Source: Porphyromonas canoris (GTDB lineage Bacteria > Bacteroidota > Bacteroidia > Bacteroidales > Porphyromonadaceae). From it: a stretch of 64,000 nt of DNA. Below, in pieces: positions 29,501 through 38,917 of this stretch. Where the stretch lies: contig NZ_JQZV01000013.1 in assembly GCF_000769115.1 (NCBI RefSeq), positions 289,603 to 353,602 of the forward strand, in the 5' to 3' direction. Within the stretch, counting starts at the first letter, position 1; every line of letters starts with the position of its first letter. The translations under genes were made by a program, and so were the position numbers. The notes beneath the pieces were generated by a model, which was not told the origin of the DNA, did no database searches, and worked only from the letters and a program-made list of their open reading frames with translations.

Positions 29501-30820
29501 GACCCGAATACTCGAATGATTCTTGTCAACAATCATATCCCTTATGGAGCACGTTTGTTCTTCAATATTGGAGATAAGATCCAGAAGGATGCTGTCCTTT
29601 ACGAGTTTGACCCATTCAATACCGTTATTATATCCGAAGCTGCGGGTACACTTGCATACAATGGCATTGTTGAGAATGTTACTTTCAAAGTAGAGCATGA
29701 CTCTAACGTGGAGGTCGGACACACAGACAACGTCATCATTGAATCTAAGGATAAGAATCTTTCACCGGAATTCCGTATTTTGGATAAGGATGGCAATATA
29801 GATCGTACTTACAACCTTCCGGTAGGTGCTCGTTTTAGCAAGAAAGAAGGTGAACGAGTAAATCTGGGAGATATCCTTGTAAAGATTCCTCGTACAAGCA
29901 ACTCCGGAGGGGACATCACGGGAGGTCTTCCTCGTGTAACCGAGCTGTTTGAAGCACGTAATCCGAATAATCCTGCGGTTGTTTCCGAAATTGATGGAGA
30001 AGTATCTTTAGGTAAGATTCGTCGAGGTCATCGGGAGGTAACTGTTACTTCCAAGCTTGGAGAAGAGAGAAAGTATCAGGTGCCATTGTCAAAGCAACTG
30101 CTTATTCAAGAGAAAGAGTATGTCCGTGCAGGAACACCTCTCTCTGATGGTGCGATAACTCCTGCAGATATTCTTGCCATACAAGGACCAAATGCTGTAC
30201 AAGACTACATTGTCAATGGTATCCAGCATGTCTATCGTCAACAAGGGGTAAAGATCAACGATAAGCACTTTGAAGTTATTGTACGTCAAATGATGCGTAA
30301 GGTTGAAATTGTTGAACCGGGAGATACACGATTCTTGGAACAACAGCTTGTCGATCGTATAGAGGTTCAGGAAGAGAATGATCGTATATGGGGCAAAAAG
30401 GTTGTGGTAGATGCCGGAGACTCAGAAATTTATAGTCCGGGTCAGATCATCACCGTTCGCAGACTAAGAGACGAAAACAGCTCATTGAAGAGAAGAGACT
30501 TGAGACCTGTTCAGGTAAGAGATGCTCAACCTGCCACGGCAAATCAAGTATTGCAAGGAATTACTCGTGCTGCACTTCAAACCAATAGCTTTATGTCTGC
30601 CGCATCATTCCAAGAGACACCTAAGGTGCTCAACGATGCTGCAATCCAAGGCAAGGTAGACTATTTGGAGGCTCTCAAAGAGAACGTTATCTGTGGACAC
30701 TTGATACCTGCCGGTACCGGTTTCCGTATGTACGACAAACTTATAGTTGGTTCTAAAGAGGAGTTGGAAGCTCATAAGGCTGCTACTCTTGCAGGACCGG
30801 TGATTATGCCGGAAGACTAA
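26537..30820 (+). CDS. rpoC: RNA polymerase beta-prime subunit
   Basis: The 1427-residue product has the N-terminal zinc cysteines [20 protein letters not shown] (about residues 66-85). The active-site [12 protein letters not shown] triad is present, and the bridge/trigger-helix region contains [20 protein letters not shown]. The second zinc site is [13 protein letters not shown]. It is full length with no odd insertions noticed. It ends the ribosomal protein-polymerase block and is followed by a strong hairpin. Confidence 0.99.
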   Translation: MAFKRDNKIRSNFTKITIGIASPEEILENSSGEVLKPETINYRTYKPERDGLFCERTFGPVKDYECHCGKYKRIRYKGIVCDRCGVEVTEKKVRRERMGHISLEVPVVHIWYFRSNPNKISYLLGIPAKKLESVIYYEKYAVIQPGIVESVEVNDLLTEDEYLEILASLPKENQYLDDSDPNKFIAKIGAEAIYDLLARVDLDKLSYELRDRASKDSSQQRKKDALKRLQVVESFRASQGQNRPEWMVLKVVPVIPPELRPLVPLDGGRFATSDLNELYRRVIIRNNRLKRLLEQRAPQVILRNEKRMLQEAVDSLFDNSRKSSAVKSESNRPLKSLTDSLKGKQGRFRQNLLGKRVDYSARSVIVVGPELKMHECGLPKYMAAELYKPFIIRKLIERGIVKTVKSAKKIVDRKEPVVWDILEHVIKGHPVLLNRAPTLHRLGIQAFQPKLIEGKAIQLHPLACTAFNADFDGDQMAVHLPLSNEAILEAQILMLASHNILNPANGAPITVPSQDMVLGLYYITKIRKNSKGAGLVFYGPEEAFIAYNEGKVGIHAPIKVVVDDLDESGNEISHMVETSVGRLLFNECVPEKIGYVNALLGKNALRDIIGYVIKKRGVAATAHFLDHIKDLGYNMAFKAGLSFNLSDVLIPQEKEQLIQEGYEEINAITANYSMGFITNNERYNQIIDAWTHINTRLSNILMKQLSQDNEGFNPIFMMMDSGARGSKSQINQLSGIRGLMAKPQKSGADAAPTMENPILSNFKEGLSVLEYFISTHGARKGLSDTALKTADAGYLTRRLVDVSQDVIVTEDDCETLRGLEISEIKENDIVVSSLYERILGRVSVHDIIHPNTGEILVYAGEEITEDAAQRIQDSPIKSVEIRSVLTCESKKGVCAKCYGRNLAVGTMVQIGEVVGVIAAQSIGEPGTQLTLRTFHAGGIASNATQQNSYKAKYDGILEIDELRTVDFVEEDGSITKIVVSRLAELRLIDPNTRMILVNNHIPYGARLFFNIGDKIQKDAVLYEFDPFNTVIISEAAGTLAYNGIVENVTFKVEHDSNVEVGHTDNVIIESKDKNLSPEFRILDKDGNIDRTYNLPVGARFSKKEGERVNLGDILVKIPRTSNSGGDITGGLPRVTELFEARNPNNPAVVSEIDGEVSLGKIRRGHREVTVTSKLGEERKYQVPLSKQLLIQEKEYVRAGTPLSDGAITPADILAIQGPNAVQDYIVNGIQHVYRQQGVKINDKHFEVIVRQMMRKVEIVEPGDTRFLEQQLVDRIEVQEENDRIWGKKVVVDAGDSEIYSPGQIITVRRLRDENSSLKRRDLRPVQVRDAQPATANQVLQGITRAALQTNSFMSAASFQETPKVLNDAAIQGKVDYLEALKENVICGHLIPAGTGFRMYDKLIVGSKEELEAHKAATLAGPVIMPED

Positions 30821-30850
30821 CTTTATTTAGCATAAATATTATTTCACGGA

Positions 30851-30888
30851 AAGTCCCGCCATACAGCTGTATGGCGGGACTTCTTTAT
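30851..30888 (+). terminator. Terminator after rpoC
   Basis: A perfect 15-bp stem (AAGTCCCGCCATACA / TGTATGGCGGGACTT) with a 2-nt loop lies 30 bp after the rpoC stop and is followed by TCTTTATTC. It is symmetrical, so it could also work for the minus strand. Confidence 0.8.
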
Positions 30889-30889
30889 T

Positions 30890-31620
30890 CTCCCTCCTGT
30901 TAGCACATTCTCACACAACTTAGGAGGCCTAATGCCAAAAAGGAAGGAGTGGTTTTTTGAACTTCCAAAGGCAGTTCTCCAAACCACTCCTAATCTCGCA
31001 TACGGCACCCTGATACTACCTTTGATCAATGCTATCTGAGCAACTTGTCTCTTTCGTATCAACCGTACTATTACTTCCGTCCACTGGGAGTCTGAATATT
31101 TTCTTCTCAACCCTTGTTAGAAAAATTCTAATAGTGGATCAAGATCACAAATAGAACACAGATAAACTCATCCCTCAAGACTACAAACTGTTGTAATCTC
31201 ATCAATCCCGAACGTTCGCCTCTGATCCAAGGCTATCTCCACCTCTCCTATTTTCGATTACTCATAATACCCCAAAGAAACAATCTTATCTTTTACTAAG
31301 CCTCATTGACCAAAAACAAATTGTTGCTTTTGATACAATTACTACAAAGTTCGGATTCAAAAGTTTACAATAAGGTACTACTTTCATCAATTTCAGATCG
31401 GCTTCGAGCCTTGTGCTTCTATTTAAGGATAGACATGATAGCGATCAATCACAGAAACCGCATTGATGCAACTACCCGATGAAAGTATACCAAATTACTG
31501 TTCACATTGCATATCATTCAAAGACCTCCTATACGCCATAGCCTCTTACAATCTATATCATGATCAAACTCAAAGTTTGAAAAGAGATATAAACCATAGC
31601 AGACTATCGTCCGTATTTGC
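30890..31620. other. 730-bp gap after rpoC with no recognised gene
   Basis: Only short open frames occur, such as 88 codons on the minus strand and 66 on the plus strand. I recognise none of them and neither has family features. No tRNA, repeat or insertion-sequence end was seen. It may hold decayed sequence at the border of the accessory stretch that follows. Confidence 0.5.
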
Positions 31621-31625
31621 AAGTT

Positions 31626-31889
31626 TCACTCTTTCGGCGTCTGCATTGGTAGTCCGAGTATAGAAGCCAGAGTCTGCCGAAGCATCTCTTGCTCGTTAAG
31701 CTGCATGAGCAGATTAACATACCCGCCAACTTGGGTAATATTCATAGGTGCAGGAATGCGAGAAGGTTTTATATCGCTTTCCGAAGCTATTCTGCGAAGT
31801 ATCATCTTTTTTATTTCCAATACTTCCGGCGAAACTTCGTGTTCCAACAACTTCGCCACTAATGCTTGTATATCTATATTTTCTGACAT
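31626..31889 (-). CDS. Small protein downstream of the 1467-residue protein
   Basis: The product is 87 residues from ATG 31889 (MSENIDIQALVAKLLEHEVS). The frame is open 16 codons further upstream, but that part falls in the spacer. It is mainly helical, with PSRIPAPMNITQVGGYVNLL and LNEQEMLRQTLASILGLPMQ. It has no signal peptide or membrane helix. It lies about 100 bp behind the large gene on the same strand, so cotranscription is likely. I do not recognise the family. Confidence 0.6.
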   Translation of the reverse strand: MSENIDIQALVAKLLEHEVSPEVLEIKKMILRRIASESDIKPSRIPAPMNITQVGGYVNLLMQLNEQEMLRQTLASILGLPMQTPKE

Positions 31890-31986
31890 ATCAATCTTTT
31901 TTGAGATTTTGGTTTGACAACTGCTTATAGAATTCACTCTCCCTGATTACTTACAGACAGACAATCAAATTGTTTATAGCTCCTTC

Positions 31987-34900
31987 TTATTTCTTTTCAG
32001 TCCCTCCGTTTTTCGGAGTTTCCTTCTTATTGTTATCTCCCTCCTTCTTTTCCTCGTCATCTTTCTTATTGGCGGAGAAAAATTCTAAGGCAGCCTTTGC
32101 CATTTTTTCAGAAGATTCTATCGCCCTGTCTCGACCGGAAGATGCACTCTTGGTACCCTCATTAAGTATCTCCTTGAGTTGGTCTAAGCCGGTTATATTG
32201 TCAAAGATTGGAGGCTTTTTGTTTACTAAAGCAGTTAGTAGATCTGCTGCCGTAACCGGAGTTGCAGCGGCTGCCTCTTGTAAGTTGAGAGGAGTTATAT
32301 CCTTTGTCTTTTTACCTGCCAAGCAATCTGTAGAGTTAAGACCTTTATGATCAATCTCCATCTTATCAATTGGAGAATCTTGCCAGTTCCAGAAACGAGT
32401 AAGGTCAATCTTTTCGCTCACATTTGTTTCTCCTAACACCGCTTCACCTATCATACCACTTGTCGGTAGAGATATTGTAGTTGTTGGTGCACGGAAATTA
32501 TTGCTATGGTATCGGCATATTGCATCCTGCATTTCTGCGGCAGTACAGCCCAGTAGTTTTGCCAAGCTTTGAGGATATGTAAAAGGCAATAGCATACAGT
32601 TGCCATAGAACCCAAGAAGCTTTTTAACATTAACACAGTTGAGCAGTGGAATGTTGACATTGTTTCTATTGGAATTTCTTATATCCTCTTCTTCCGTTTG
32701 AACATTCGCATTCACGATAGCCTCTTCAAAGTCCATCTTTATGGTGTACTGTTCCAACATCATTGCTCTTTCGTCATCAGAAAGACTCCTCCAAACTATT
32801 TGAGAGTAACGTAGAGTTTCCGATGCCAGATATTGCAGTAAGGCTTCCATCTGTTGAAACTCAGTACGACGCAACGTATGGGAACTTGTCGAAACGCCCA
32901 CATAAACATCTCCTTCTAATGATGAGTTGGATAGTACAAGTTGGAATTTCACCGGTTTGTCGATCAGCTCAATTTCCGGATAGCCGAGACTATTCATTTC
33001 TCTTGATGATATCCACACATTGGGAGATATGTATGCCTCAGGCAAGACATTTCTATAGTACTCGATTTTTCTAAGATCACCCGAAGTATTGTCGGTATCC
33101 TTCATCGAGTCCCAATATTTGTCCATCATACTCTTATATTCCTCATCTGCGTAGACGCCGGAAGCTGCCTTTGCTTTAGGATTCTTATACAATGTATAAT
33201 GCAAAGGTTCGCAAGAGTAGCGGATAGTTACATGTGAGATATCTTCATCAATAACTCCAATGGGGAGATTAAAGGAAAGTATCGCCCTTTTCTTTGGGTA
33301 TTTTCCATTAGAAGTGTTTGAATTTCTGATATCCCTTATCGCCCGTTTCAGGTCATTGCTTGTTTCATATTCGCTTCCTAACCGGACTCTTTCATAACTC
33401 ACCGTTCCGGCGACTGTTCCCTTGCCATTCTTCAGAACAAGATAAGCCTTAATATCATCACATGAAAGGAATATACCTTGTATTGAGAATGAAAAGAGAG
33501 ATGGTTGCCCTCCTGTCTTTTCCATTGTCCATTGTGGTAAGGCTGCATATTTCTGAATGAGGTTTACTCCTGCCCAATGCTTATAAGGTAAGTAGTATTT
33601 CAGAGAGTTTGCATACTTCAATACTGTGGCATAACGCCTCGCGAAAGCTGCGCTATTAAAACTTTCGATACTGCCTGCCGGATAAATCAAACTTTCTCCT
33701 GAAGGCAGGAATCTGATCAATTTAAGAGGAACAAATAGCACCAAGTCGACGCTATCAATACATGTTTCCAAACGGTAGCGACGCATAACCTCCCAATATT
33801 GGATAGTCATTGCATGAGAATGGTTGTGGTTCGCCACGATCTTGGTTGCAACAGAATCGGAGACATCGTTCGTCGCGGTAGTGATACTTATACGCTTCGA
33901 CTGAGACAACCTTGCTGAGGCACTCTTGATATTGTGTTGAAAACTATTGGCTGCGGCTGATGCTTCTCTGTAAAAGTTAGATTGGCTTGAAGAGAGAGAG
34001 CTTCGACCTTTCGTTTTTGAGAAACCTCCGGATAGTCCTAAAGTTGCACTGACATAAGGAGCAAAACCTCCGGCGATACCACCGCCTCCACCAAAGCTGT
34101 TCGTCCAAGTACTATAGCTGTAATTAGAATTGGATCTGGACATCTGGTCAATCGCCTGATTAAAAATTGCGGAAGTATCGTCCTCTTGAGAAAGAGCATA
34201 GCGTGAGCGTGTTGCATCCGCTCCCTCTGCTACATCTGTAATACTGTATCTCTGTTTATTCTCTCGTACAATGATGCGTTGTTCCTCTCCCGGAGCAAGG
34301 ATCAAAGAGTACAAAAGAGTTCCAAGAGCAAAGCCATCCGGTACCCATGCTTGATGCATATTGAGTGTATAACCCATGCCGAGCGTGGACATTTGTGGAT
34401 AGTTATGAGGATCCTTGTACATCTGTTCCTTAAATGCCTCTACATCTACAGGTCTGTTCAGTGTTACTCGCGCGTTCTTGCCGGCACCTTTAGGTATGGG
34501 GAATATATCGGGCTCTTTCAGGCGCTGTAGCATCCTATAAGTAAATATCCTTGACGGAGCTGTGTCAGTAGGTAGCTTTATAACGTCTCCTCCTTCACCC
34601 ATCAGCTTGACGCTTGGTAACGCTCGAGGCATATCCATACGTCTGTTTTCAAATATCTCTTGAATGACAGTGAATCCGTCACTCTTGACCTGCTCCACTC
34701 CTATGGAGGTGGCAGTCAACTGAGCATTCAGTTTGGAAGCAGATGCCATAAACCGGTCGAAAGTGCTCTTTAGGTCGTTTGTGCCAAAGCGTTCCAACAG
34801 CTCCTTTTTCTTTTCACTATACCTTTGCCTCAACTCCTCTCGTTCACTCTTCAGCCCTTTAGTCTCTCCTTTGCCTTCTAAAGTCTCGTTTATCTTCTGC

Positions 34901-36390
34901 AGAGCTTCCTCCAATATCCGCTTGGCTCTATCGGTTGTTTCCGGATTACTTATTTTTGCTTCGATGCTTGCCTTCTTTCTCTCCAGGAATCGGATCCTCT
35001 CAGATAAGCTGTCTGCACTGTCTCCGATGGCATCGACAGCAAGAAACTCTTTGAGTATCTGCTGTTCCGGAACAGAATCGATAAAATCCGATGCCGTTGT
35101 CAAAAACTTCTGCTTTTTATTTCCATCGGAAATGGTTATCGTTACAGCCTCCTTAAGGCTATACCTGTCGGGCATTGATATTATAAACCTACCACTGCCG
35201 TCTGTGTAGCATCGAGGTTTCTTATTGACCTCCGTCTTATCTTGGTCCGGACTTACAATACCATCTATCTCGACTAATACTCCCGGCAGACATCTCTTAT
35301 TTTCATCCGGTTCGTCCGCCTTTTTTATAAACACGGTACCGCTTGCTGTCCGAGGTAAAGGCAAGGTGTATTCGACATTGTCCAGAAAACCCAACACCTC
35401 ATTTATAATCTCGTATATAGATTCGAGCTCTGCACTCGCATCATCTTCAGAAGAAAAATCATCCTTGAACAAGTACACCGGAGGCACTCCATCTGCCTCT
35501 ATCTGAGCGGGAACTCCAATGAGAAGAGAGCTTATATTCTCCCAAGAATTTATCTTCGCTCTATGGGAGCGTAATATCTCAGTTACTTCCGGACGAAGAG
35601 AAGCAATCTTTCCGGATATGTTGCTATGAGGAGTCTCTTTTATACCTTCTTCAAACTCTTTCCTTTTTGATATACAGAATGAAGCCAGACTTGGAGAATA
35701 TTTCAATAACATTGCCGCATTGGCAATCATTTTCTCAAGCTCCTCTTTTTCCACGAGGGAGAAATCTACTTGAGAGGCATTGATATTGGTGAGAATCGGG
35801 TAGGCTTTTTCTGCATCTACCTTCGCCAAATCTTCCACATTACGTACTCCCGCCTGGACCAGAAGATACGCCATGTCTGTCGTCATACCTTCCACTCTCC
35901 ATAGATCTGCCTGCTTTATCCAGCTGGTAACAAGTTTGAGATCCACTCCAAGTCTCGATGCCATGGAAACTCTCTTTTCATGAGAGCGACCTCTAACCAG
36001 AAGTGTGGCAACATCATACACATTGAGCTTATCCCTCAACTTTGCTTGCATCACACGGCTAATCCCCTTGATGGGAATAAGAGAGGAACTCGGCTTATTT
36101 TCTTTTTGATCTAAAAACTTCAGAGTCTTGAGAACATTCTCCAAAGTAAAGTATGCGCTTAGGGGACAATTCGGTGTCTGTTCGCCATCTCCTTCAAAAT
36201 ATCCTTTTGCTATCAACAGCTCCGCTCTGGACAAATTCTCTTCACTCTTTTTGTTCAGAACCAACTTTTTTAGAATATCAAAACTAAGAGGAACGCGCCA
36301 CTCCGGCTCATTGACTTTCTGTTCACAGATTTTACGTATTTTGCCGTACAAATGGCATTGCTCATCCATTTTACTCTTTCGATCAGGCAT
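31987..36390 (-). CDS. Very large cytoplasmic protein with DUF4332-like HHH domain; function unknown
   Basis: The 1467-residue product has no signal peptide. Residues about 104-200 resemble DUF4332 (helix-hairpin-helix type): IPIKGISRVMQAKLRDKLNV, then WIKQADLWRVEGMTTDMAYL and LLVQAGVRNVEDLAKVD. Residues about 348-425 look like a carboxypeptidase-regulatory beta-sandwich (GTVFIKKADEPDEN, CLPGVLVEIDG, CYTDGSGRFIISMP). Residues about 460-540 are coiled coil. Residues 670-900 hold a block with HQAWVPDGFALGTLL, ILAPGEEQRIIVRE, a Gly-rich stretch near 766-795 and VATKIVANHNHSHAMTIQYW. The tail is rich in Lys, Glu and Asn (KKETPKNGGTEKK). Gene-poor sequence flanks both sides. The modular build suggests a structural or scaffold protein, but this is speculation. 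Confidence 0.85.
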   Translation of the reverse strand: MPDRKSKMDEQCHLYGKIRKICEQKVNEPEWRVPLSFDILKKLVLNKKSEENLSRAELLIAKGYFEGDGEQTPNCPLSAYFTLENVLKTLKFLDQKENKPSSSLIPIKGISRVMQAKLRDKLNVYDVATLLVRGRSHEKRVSMASRLGVDLKLVTSWIKQADLWRVEGMTTDMAYLLVQAGVRNVEDLAKVDAEKAYPILTNINASQVDFSLVEKEELEKMIANAAMLLKYSPSLASFCISKRKEFEEGIKETPHSNISGKIASLRPEVTEILRSHRAKINSWENISSLLIGVPAQIEADGVPPVYLFKDDFSSEDDASAELESIYEIINEVLGFLDNVEYTLPLPRTASGTVFIKKADEPDENKRCLPGVLVEIDGIVSPDQDKTEVNKKPRCYTDGSGRFIISMPDRYSLKEAVTITISDGNKKQKFLTTASDFIDSVPEQQILKEFLAVDAIGDSADSLSERIRFLERKKASIEAKISNPETTDRAKRILEEALQKINETLEGKGETKGLKSEREELRQRYSEKKKELLERFGTNDLKSTFDRFMASASKLNAQLTATSIGVEQVKSDGFTVIQEIFENRRMDMPRALPSVKLMGEGGDVIKLPTDTAPSRIFTYRMLQRLKEPDIFPIPKGAGKNARVTLNRPVDVEAFKEQMYKDPHNYPQMSTLGMGYTLNMHQAWVPDGFALGTLLYSLILAPGEEQRIIVRENKQRYSITDVAEGADATRSRYALSQEDDTSAIFNQAIDQMSRSNSNYSYSTWTNSFGGGGGIAGGFAPYVSATLGLSGGFSKTKGRSSLSSSQSNFYREASAAANSFQHNIKSASARLSQSKRISITTATNDVSDSVATKIVANHNHSHAMTIQYWEVMRRYRLETCIDSVDLVLFVPLKLIRFLPSGESLIYPAGSIESFNSAAFARRYATVLKYANSLKYYLPYKHWAGVNLIQKYAALPQWTMEKTGGQPSLFSFSIQGIFLSCDDIKAYLVLKNGKGTVAGTVSYERVRLGSEYETSNDLKRAIRDIRNSNTSNGKYPKKRAILSFNLPIGVIDEDISHVTIRYSCEPLHYTLYKNPKAKAASGVYADEEYKSMMDKYWDSMKDTDNTSGDLRKIEYYRNVLPEAYISPNVWISSREMNSLGYPEIELIDKPVKFQLVLSNSSLEGDVYVGVSTSSHTLRRTEFQQMEALLQYLASETLRYSQIVWRSLSDDERAMMLEQYTIKMDFEEAIVNANVQTEEEDIRNSNRNNVNIPLLNCVNVKKLLGFYGNCMLLPFTYPQSLAKLLGCTAAEMQDAICRYHSNNFRAPTTTISLPTSGMIGEAVLGETNVSEKIDLTRFWNWQDSPIDKMEIDHKGLNSTDCLAGKKTKDITPLNLQEAAAATPVTAADLLTALVNKKPPIFDNITGLDQLKEILNEGTKSASSGRDRAIESSEKMAKAALEFFSANKKDDEEKKEGDNNKKETPKNGGTEKK

Positions 36391-36599
36391 AATATGACAG
36401 TTTTTATGTTAAACGTATATCAGATTTCAATCACGCTCACACACCCTTTATAATCGTGTGTTAATAGTTTTGGGTTAAATAAGAAAACGCCTCTAAAGCG
36501 TATTCAATCGTTTTTATACACTTTTTGGAGAAGGTCTGAATACCAACCTTAATCCGATGTCTGACGCAATGTAGACCTTTTTGTTTTAACTTGCAAGAA

Positions 36600-36638
36600 A
36601 AAATAGGGGAATTAACATTTTCCTCCCCTTATTTTTAG
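36600..36638. terminator. Bidirectional terminator-like hairpin
   Basis: Arms AAAAATAGGGG and CCCCTTATTTTT carry A and T runs on their outer sides, so it could act in either direction. No gene end is next to it. Confidence 0.5.
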
Positions 36639-36871
36639 ATTAAATAGCATCCTTGACTTGATGCGTAACGACAGGATTCTTAATACTCTATTGGTGTCTC
36701 CGCTGCTTATTTCGGATGAAGTGATACTATCAAACTACCCTTTTCGAGCCGGAAACTCAATGCCGAAACGGTCTCAAAAACCAAACTGAATGTTCCCGAT
36801 TGGGAGCGATCTTTTGCAGATTTGCACGCAGAACAGCCCGGAAGTAAATGGCAGGTAAATGCCTCGTTATA

Positions 36872-36905
36872 AAAAAGCATCGATACCGGAGTATCAATGC
36901 TTTTT
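36872..36905 (-). terminator. Terminator after the small membrane protein gene
   Basis: Arms AAAAAGCATCGATAC and GTATCAATGCTTTTT pair except for one C-A mismatch and enclose CGGA. It lies directly after the stop at 36910 on the minus strand, with a T run at its end. Confidence 0.75.
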
Positions 36906-36909
36906 GTTG

Positions 36910-37101
36910 TTATTGGTTTTTCTTAGTGCCGCTACGCCAAAGCCCTATCAGGATCGAGATGGCAAAGATGCCGAGAATGATCATTAGGGCAAATTTTAGA
37001 AGTGCGCTGGAAATGACGATAATTCCTTTTGCTATTGTAAACACAAGGACAAACAGTCCGATGACCAAAAGGGTTCCAAGTAATTTCTTTAATATATTCA
37101 T
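36910..37101 (-). CDS. Small membrane protein
   Basis: The product is 63 residues from ATG 37101 (MNILKKLLGTLLVIGLFVLV). Upstream in-frame codons are probably not used. There are two hydrophobic segments, about residues 6-30 and 33-53, and a basic tail (WRSGTKKNQ). The family is unknown. It has its own terminator, so it is likely a single-gene transcript. Confidence 0.55.
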   Translation of the reverse strand: MNILKKLLGTLLVIGLFVLVFTIAKGIIVISSALLKFALMIILGIFAISILIGLWRSGTKKNQ

Positions 37102-37297
37102 CTTTCTTTCGTATGTGTACAATATAAAGATACGAAAAATAGGGGAGGATTCCAAGTTTAATCCCCGATGAGAGTGCTTTCCATTTATGGTAGGCGGCAT
37201 ATTTTACTCTTTTCTTTTTTGTCTACGGAAACAGGATGGAAACTCTTTTCCTTTTCGGGAGTGAACCGGTAAATGCTCTGAACTGCTTTGCTTTTTC

Positions 37298-37490
37298 CTC
37301 TAAACCCGTTCGTATTTTCCATTATTCAGGTTCGGAGGTGCAAATCAAGGCTCGAAGCGTGCAAACCGAGATGCGAATGGTGCAAATCGACTCTTGATTT
37401 GCAGAGAACAAGCTGTGCTTTTCAACTCTAAACGGGTTTAGATTCGCTCTTAAAGCGGTTAAGAAACAGTTCCGAATAGCTATAATCCGG
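37298..37490. repeat. Degenerate 21-22-bp periodic sequence
   Basis: GTGCAAATC, GTGCAAACC and GTGCAAATC recur at 37338, 37359 and 37380, exactly 21 bp apart. CTCTAAAC and CTCTTAAA start at 37298, 37426 and 37447 in nearly the same register. An 11-bp inverted repeat (TGCAAATCAAG ... CTTGATTTGCA) spans the middle. No gene was found in 37200-37547. Confidence 0.45.
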
Positions 37491-37547
37491 TTTAGAGAGA
37501 TGCTTATGGGAAAAAGGGATAAGATTTTGTTCCCCGACAGAGCTTCT

Positions 37548-38057
37548 TCAAGAAATCTGCATCGTAGCTTCCGGTATGGCTTCTGCTTGTTCCACTTCCG
37601 GGAGAGACAGCATCATCTCGCACGCTTTGGAGGGAGAGATGCCTTTGTCGAAGGTTACGATGAACCACCTGTGCAGCCCTTCTTGCCGGCTTCTCTCTTC
37701 ATGTTTCCCTGACGGAGGGAATAGCCGTTCCACTCGTGTTGCTTTTATTTCTTTCAGTACGGAGGTCAGACGAGCAGGCAGACTGTTCATGGAGATCTCG
37801 CCGGAGTCGTTCATCTTGATGTTTTGCAGTGCGGCTTCGGATACGTATATGTGTATCCTTCCTTGCACGAATGCCTCTGCCCGAAGTGTGGTGGAGGTGT
37901 CTGTTGCTGTTTCGGATGTTTCTGTCATGCTGTTTTTCAGGGATGTTTTACTGTTTTTGCAGGAGACCGGCAGCATCATTACCGGCAGAACCATAGCAAG
38001 CACCGTTCCCAATGTGCGGCGGCTAAGGCTCGTTTCTTTTGTCTTGTCTCTTTTCAT
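37548..38057 (-). CDS. Orphan subtilase-prodomain lipoprotein
   Basis: The product is 169 residues from ATG 38057. The lipobox ends at Cys33 (LPVSC), and a Ser/Thr-rich linker follows. Residues about 65-165 align with the prodomain of the subtilase at 39918-42740: both contain IKAT..RLFPP(S/A)G, EERSR(Q/K)EGLH and WFIV.FDKG. There is no catalytic domain, and the stop codon comes just where the protease domain would begin. Subtilase prodomains act as folding chaperones and inhibitors, so a trans-acting inhibitor is possible. A decayed duplicate is the alternative. The 22-bp array lies directly upstream of its start. Confidence 0.75.
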   Translation of the reverse strand: MKRDKTKETSLSRRTLGTVLAMVLPVMMLPVSCKNSKTSLKNSMTETSETATDTSTTLRAEAFVQGRIHIYVSEAALQNIKMNDSGEISMNSLPARLTSVLKEIKATRVERLFPPSGKHEERSRQEGLHRWFIVTFDKGISPSKACEMMLSLPEVEQAEAIPEATMQIS

Positions 38058-38084
38058 CTTGTGAAGTGTACGGATCCGGATGCA

Positions 38085-38589
38085 ATTTAGCGACTTTCTT
38101 TGAAAAGCACTAAAGGTTTTGGAGAAAAGCACTAAAGGTTTTGGAAGAAAGCACTAAAGGTTTTGGAAGAAAGCACTAAAGGTTTCGGGAAAAAGCACTA
38201 AAGGTTTTGGAAGAAAGCACTAAAGGTTTTGGGAGAAAGCACTAAAGGTTTTGGCGAAAAGCACTAAAGGTTTTGGCGAAAAGCACTAAAGGTTTTGGAG
38301 AAAAGCACTAAAGGTTTTGGAGGAAAGCACTAAAGGTTTTGGAGGAAAGCACTAAAGGTTTTGGAGGAAAGTACTAAAGGTTTTGGAGGAAAGTACTAAA
38401 GGTTTTGGAGGAAGCACCTAATCTTTTTGGAGAAAGTACCTAATCTTTCTGTGAAAAGTACCTAATCTTTTCGGAGAAAGTACCTAATCTTTTTGGAGAA
38501 AGTACCTAATCTTTTTGGAGAAAGCACTAAAGATTTCCGGGAAAAGATTCGCTGCTTTTCAGAAAACGTTGTGGAAGAAGATTTTCTAC
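38085..38589. repeat. Tandem 22-bp array upstream of the prodomain lipoprotein
   Basis: Fourteen units starting GCACTAAAGG (or GTACTAAAGG) begin at 38107, 38129, 38151 and so on, every 22 bp to 38393. Five units starting GYACCTAATC follow at 38414, 38436, 38458, 38480 and 38502, then a hybrid GCACTAAAG unit at 38524. Weaker units continue on each side. Every unit ends in a G/A-rich part such as TTTTGGAGAAA. Units are contiguous, without spacers. The remaining 38590-38860 stretch shows no gene. Confidence 0.95.
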
Positions 38590-38860
38590 GCAGCTTTCGG
38601 GTAGGTGTCCGGTGGCTGTTCTCTTCCGGCAAAGAAGGATAGGGGGCTCTTGGATGGGGTTGTTCATCTGTCCGTTTTGTTATCTTTTTTGTGTGGCAGG
38701 GTTTGCCTTTAGACCGTGCAGGGGCAATGCCCGAAAGGGTGATTTTGGCAGCTGCTGTTTTGTGAATGCAGTTTTATTTATCGTTTTCGGGAGCCGGGAT
38801 AGTGCAGGGGAGAGGAACTATCGTGGCGATGCTGCTTCGGGATCTGCCGGAATGGGAATA

Positions 38861-38900
38861 AAAAAAGACCTGCACACGCTGCGTGTACAGGTCTTTTCTT
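38861..38900 (-). terminator. Terminator after the PorV/PorQ-like gene
   Basis: Arms AAAAGACCTG.ACACGC and GCGTGT.CAGGTCTTTT enclose a tiny loop, 18 bp downstream of the stop on the minus strand, with T runs on both sides. Confidence 0.8.
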
Positions 38901-38917
38901 TTATAGGTATCGAGCGA

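Larger units (their letters stand above)
36391..36909. other. Gap upstream of the 1467-residue gene with two terminator-like hairpins
   Basis: About 520 bp. It contains a hairpin at 36600-36638 (AAAAATAGGGG and CCCCTTATTTTT arms) and another at 36872-36905. A 42-codon plus-strand frame at 36661-36789 has no recognisable features. No convincing promoter for the large gene was found. Confidence 0.5.

Noticed and set aside
30844-31110. 88-codon minus-strand frame after rpoC
   Set aside because: It reads through the rpoC terminator and has no recognisable features.
38107-38545. CRISPR array
   Set aside because: Units are contiguous 22-bp direct repeats without unique spacers, and no cas genes are nearby.
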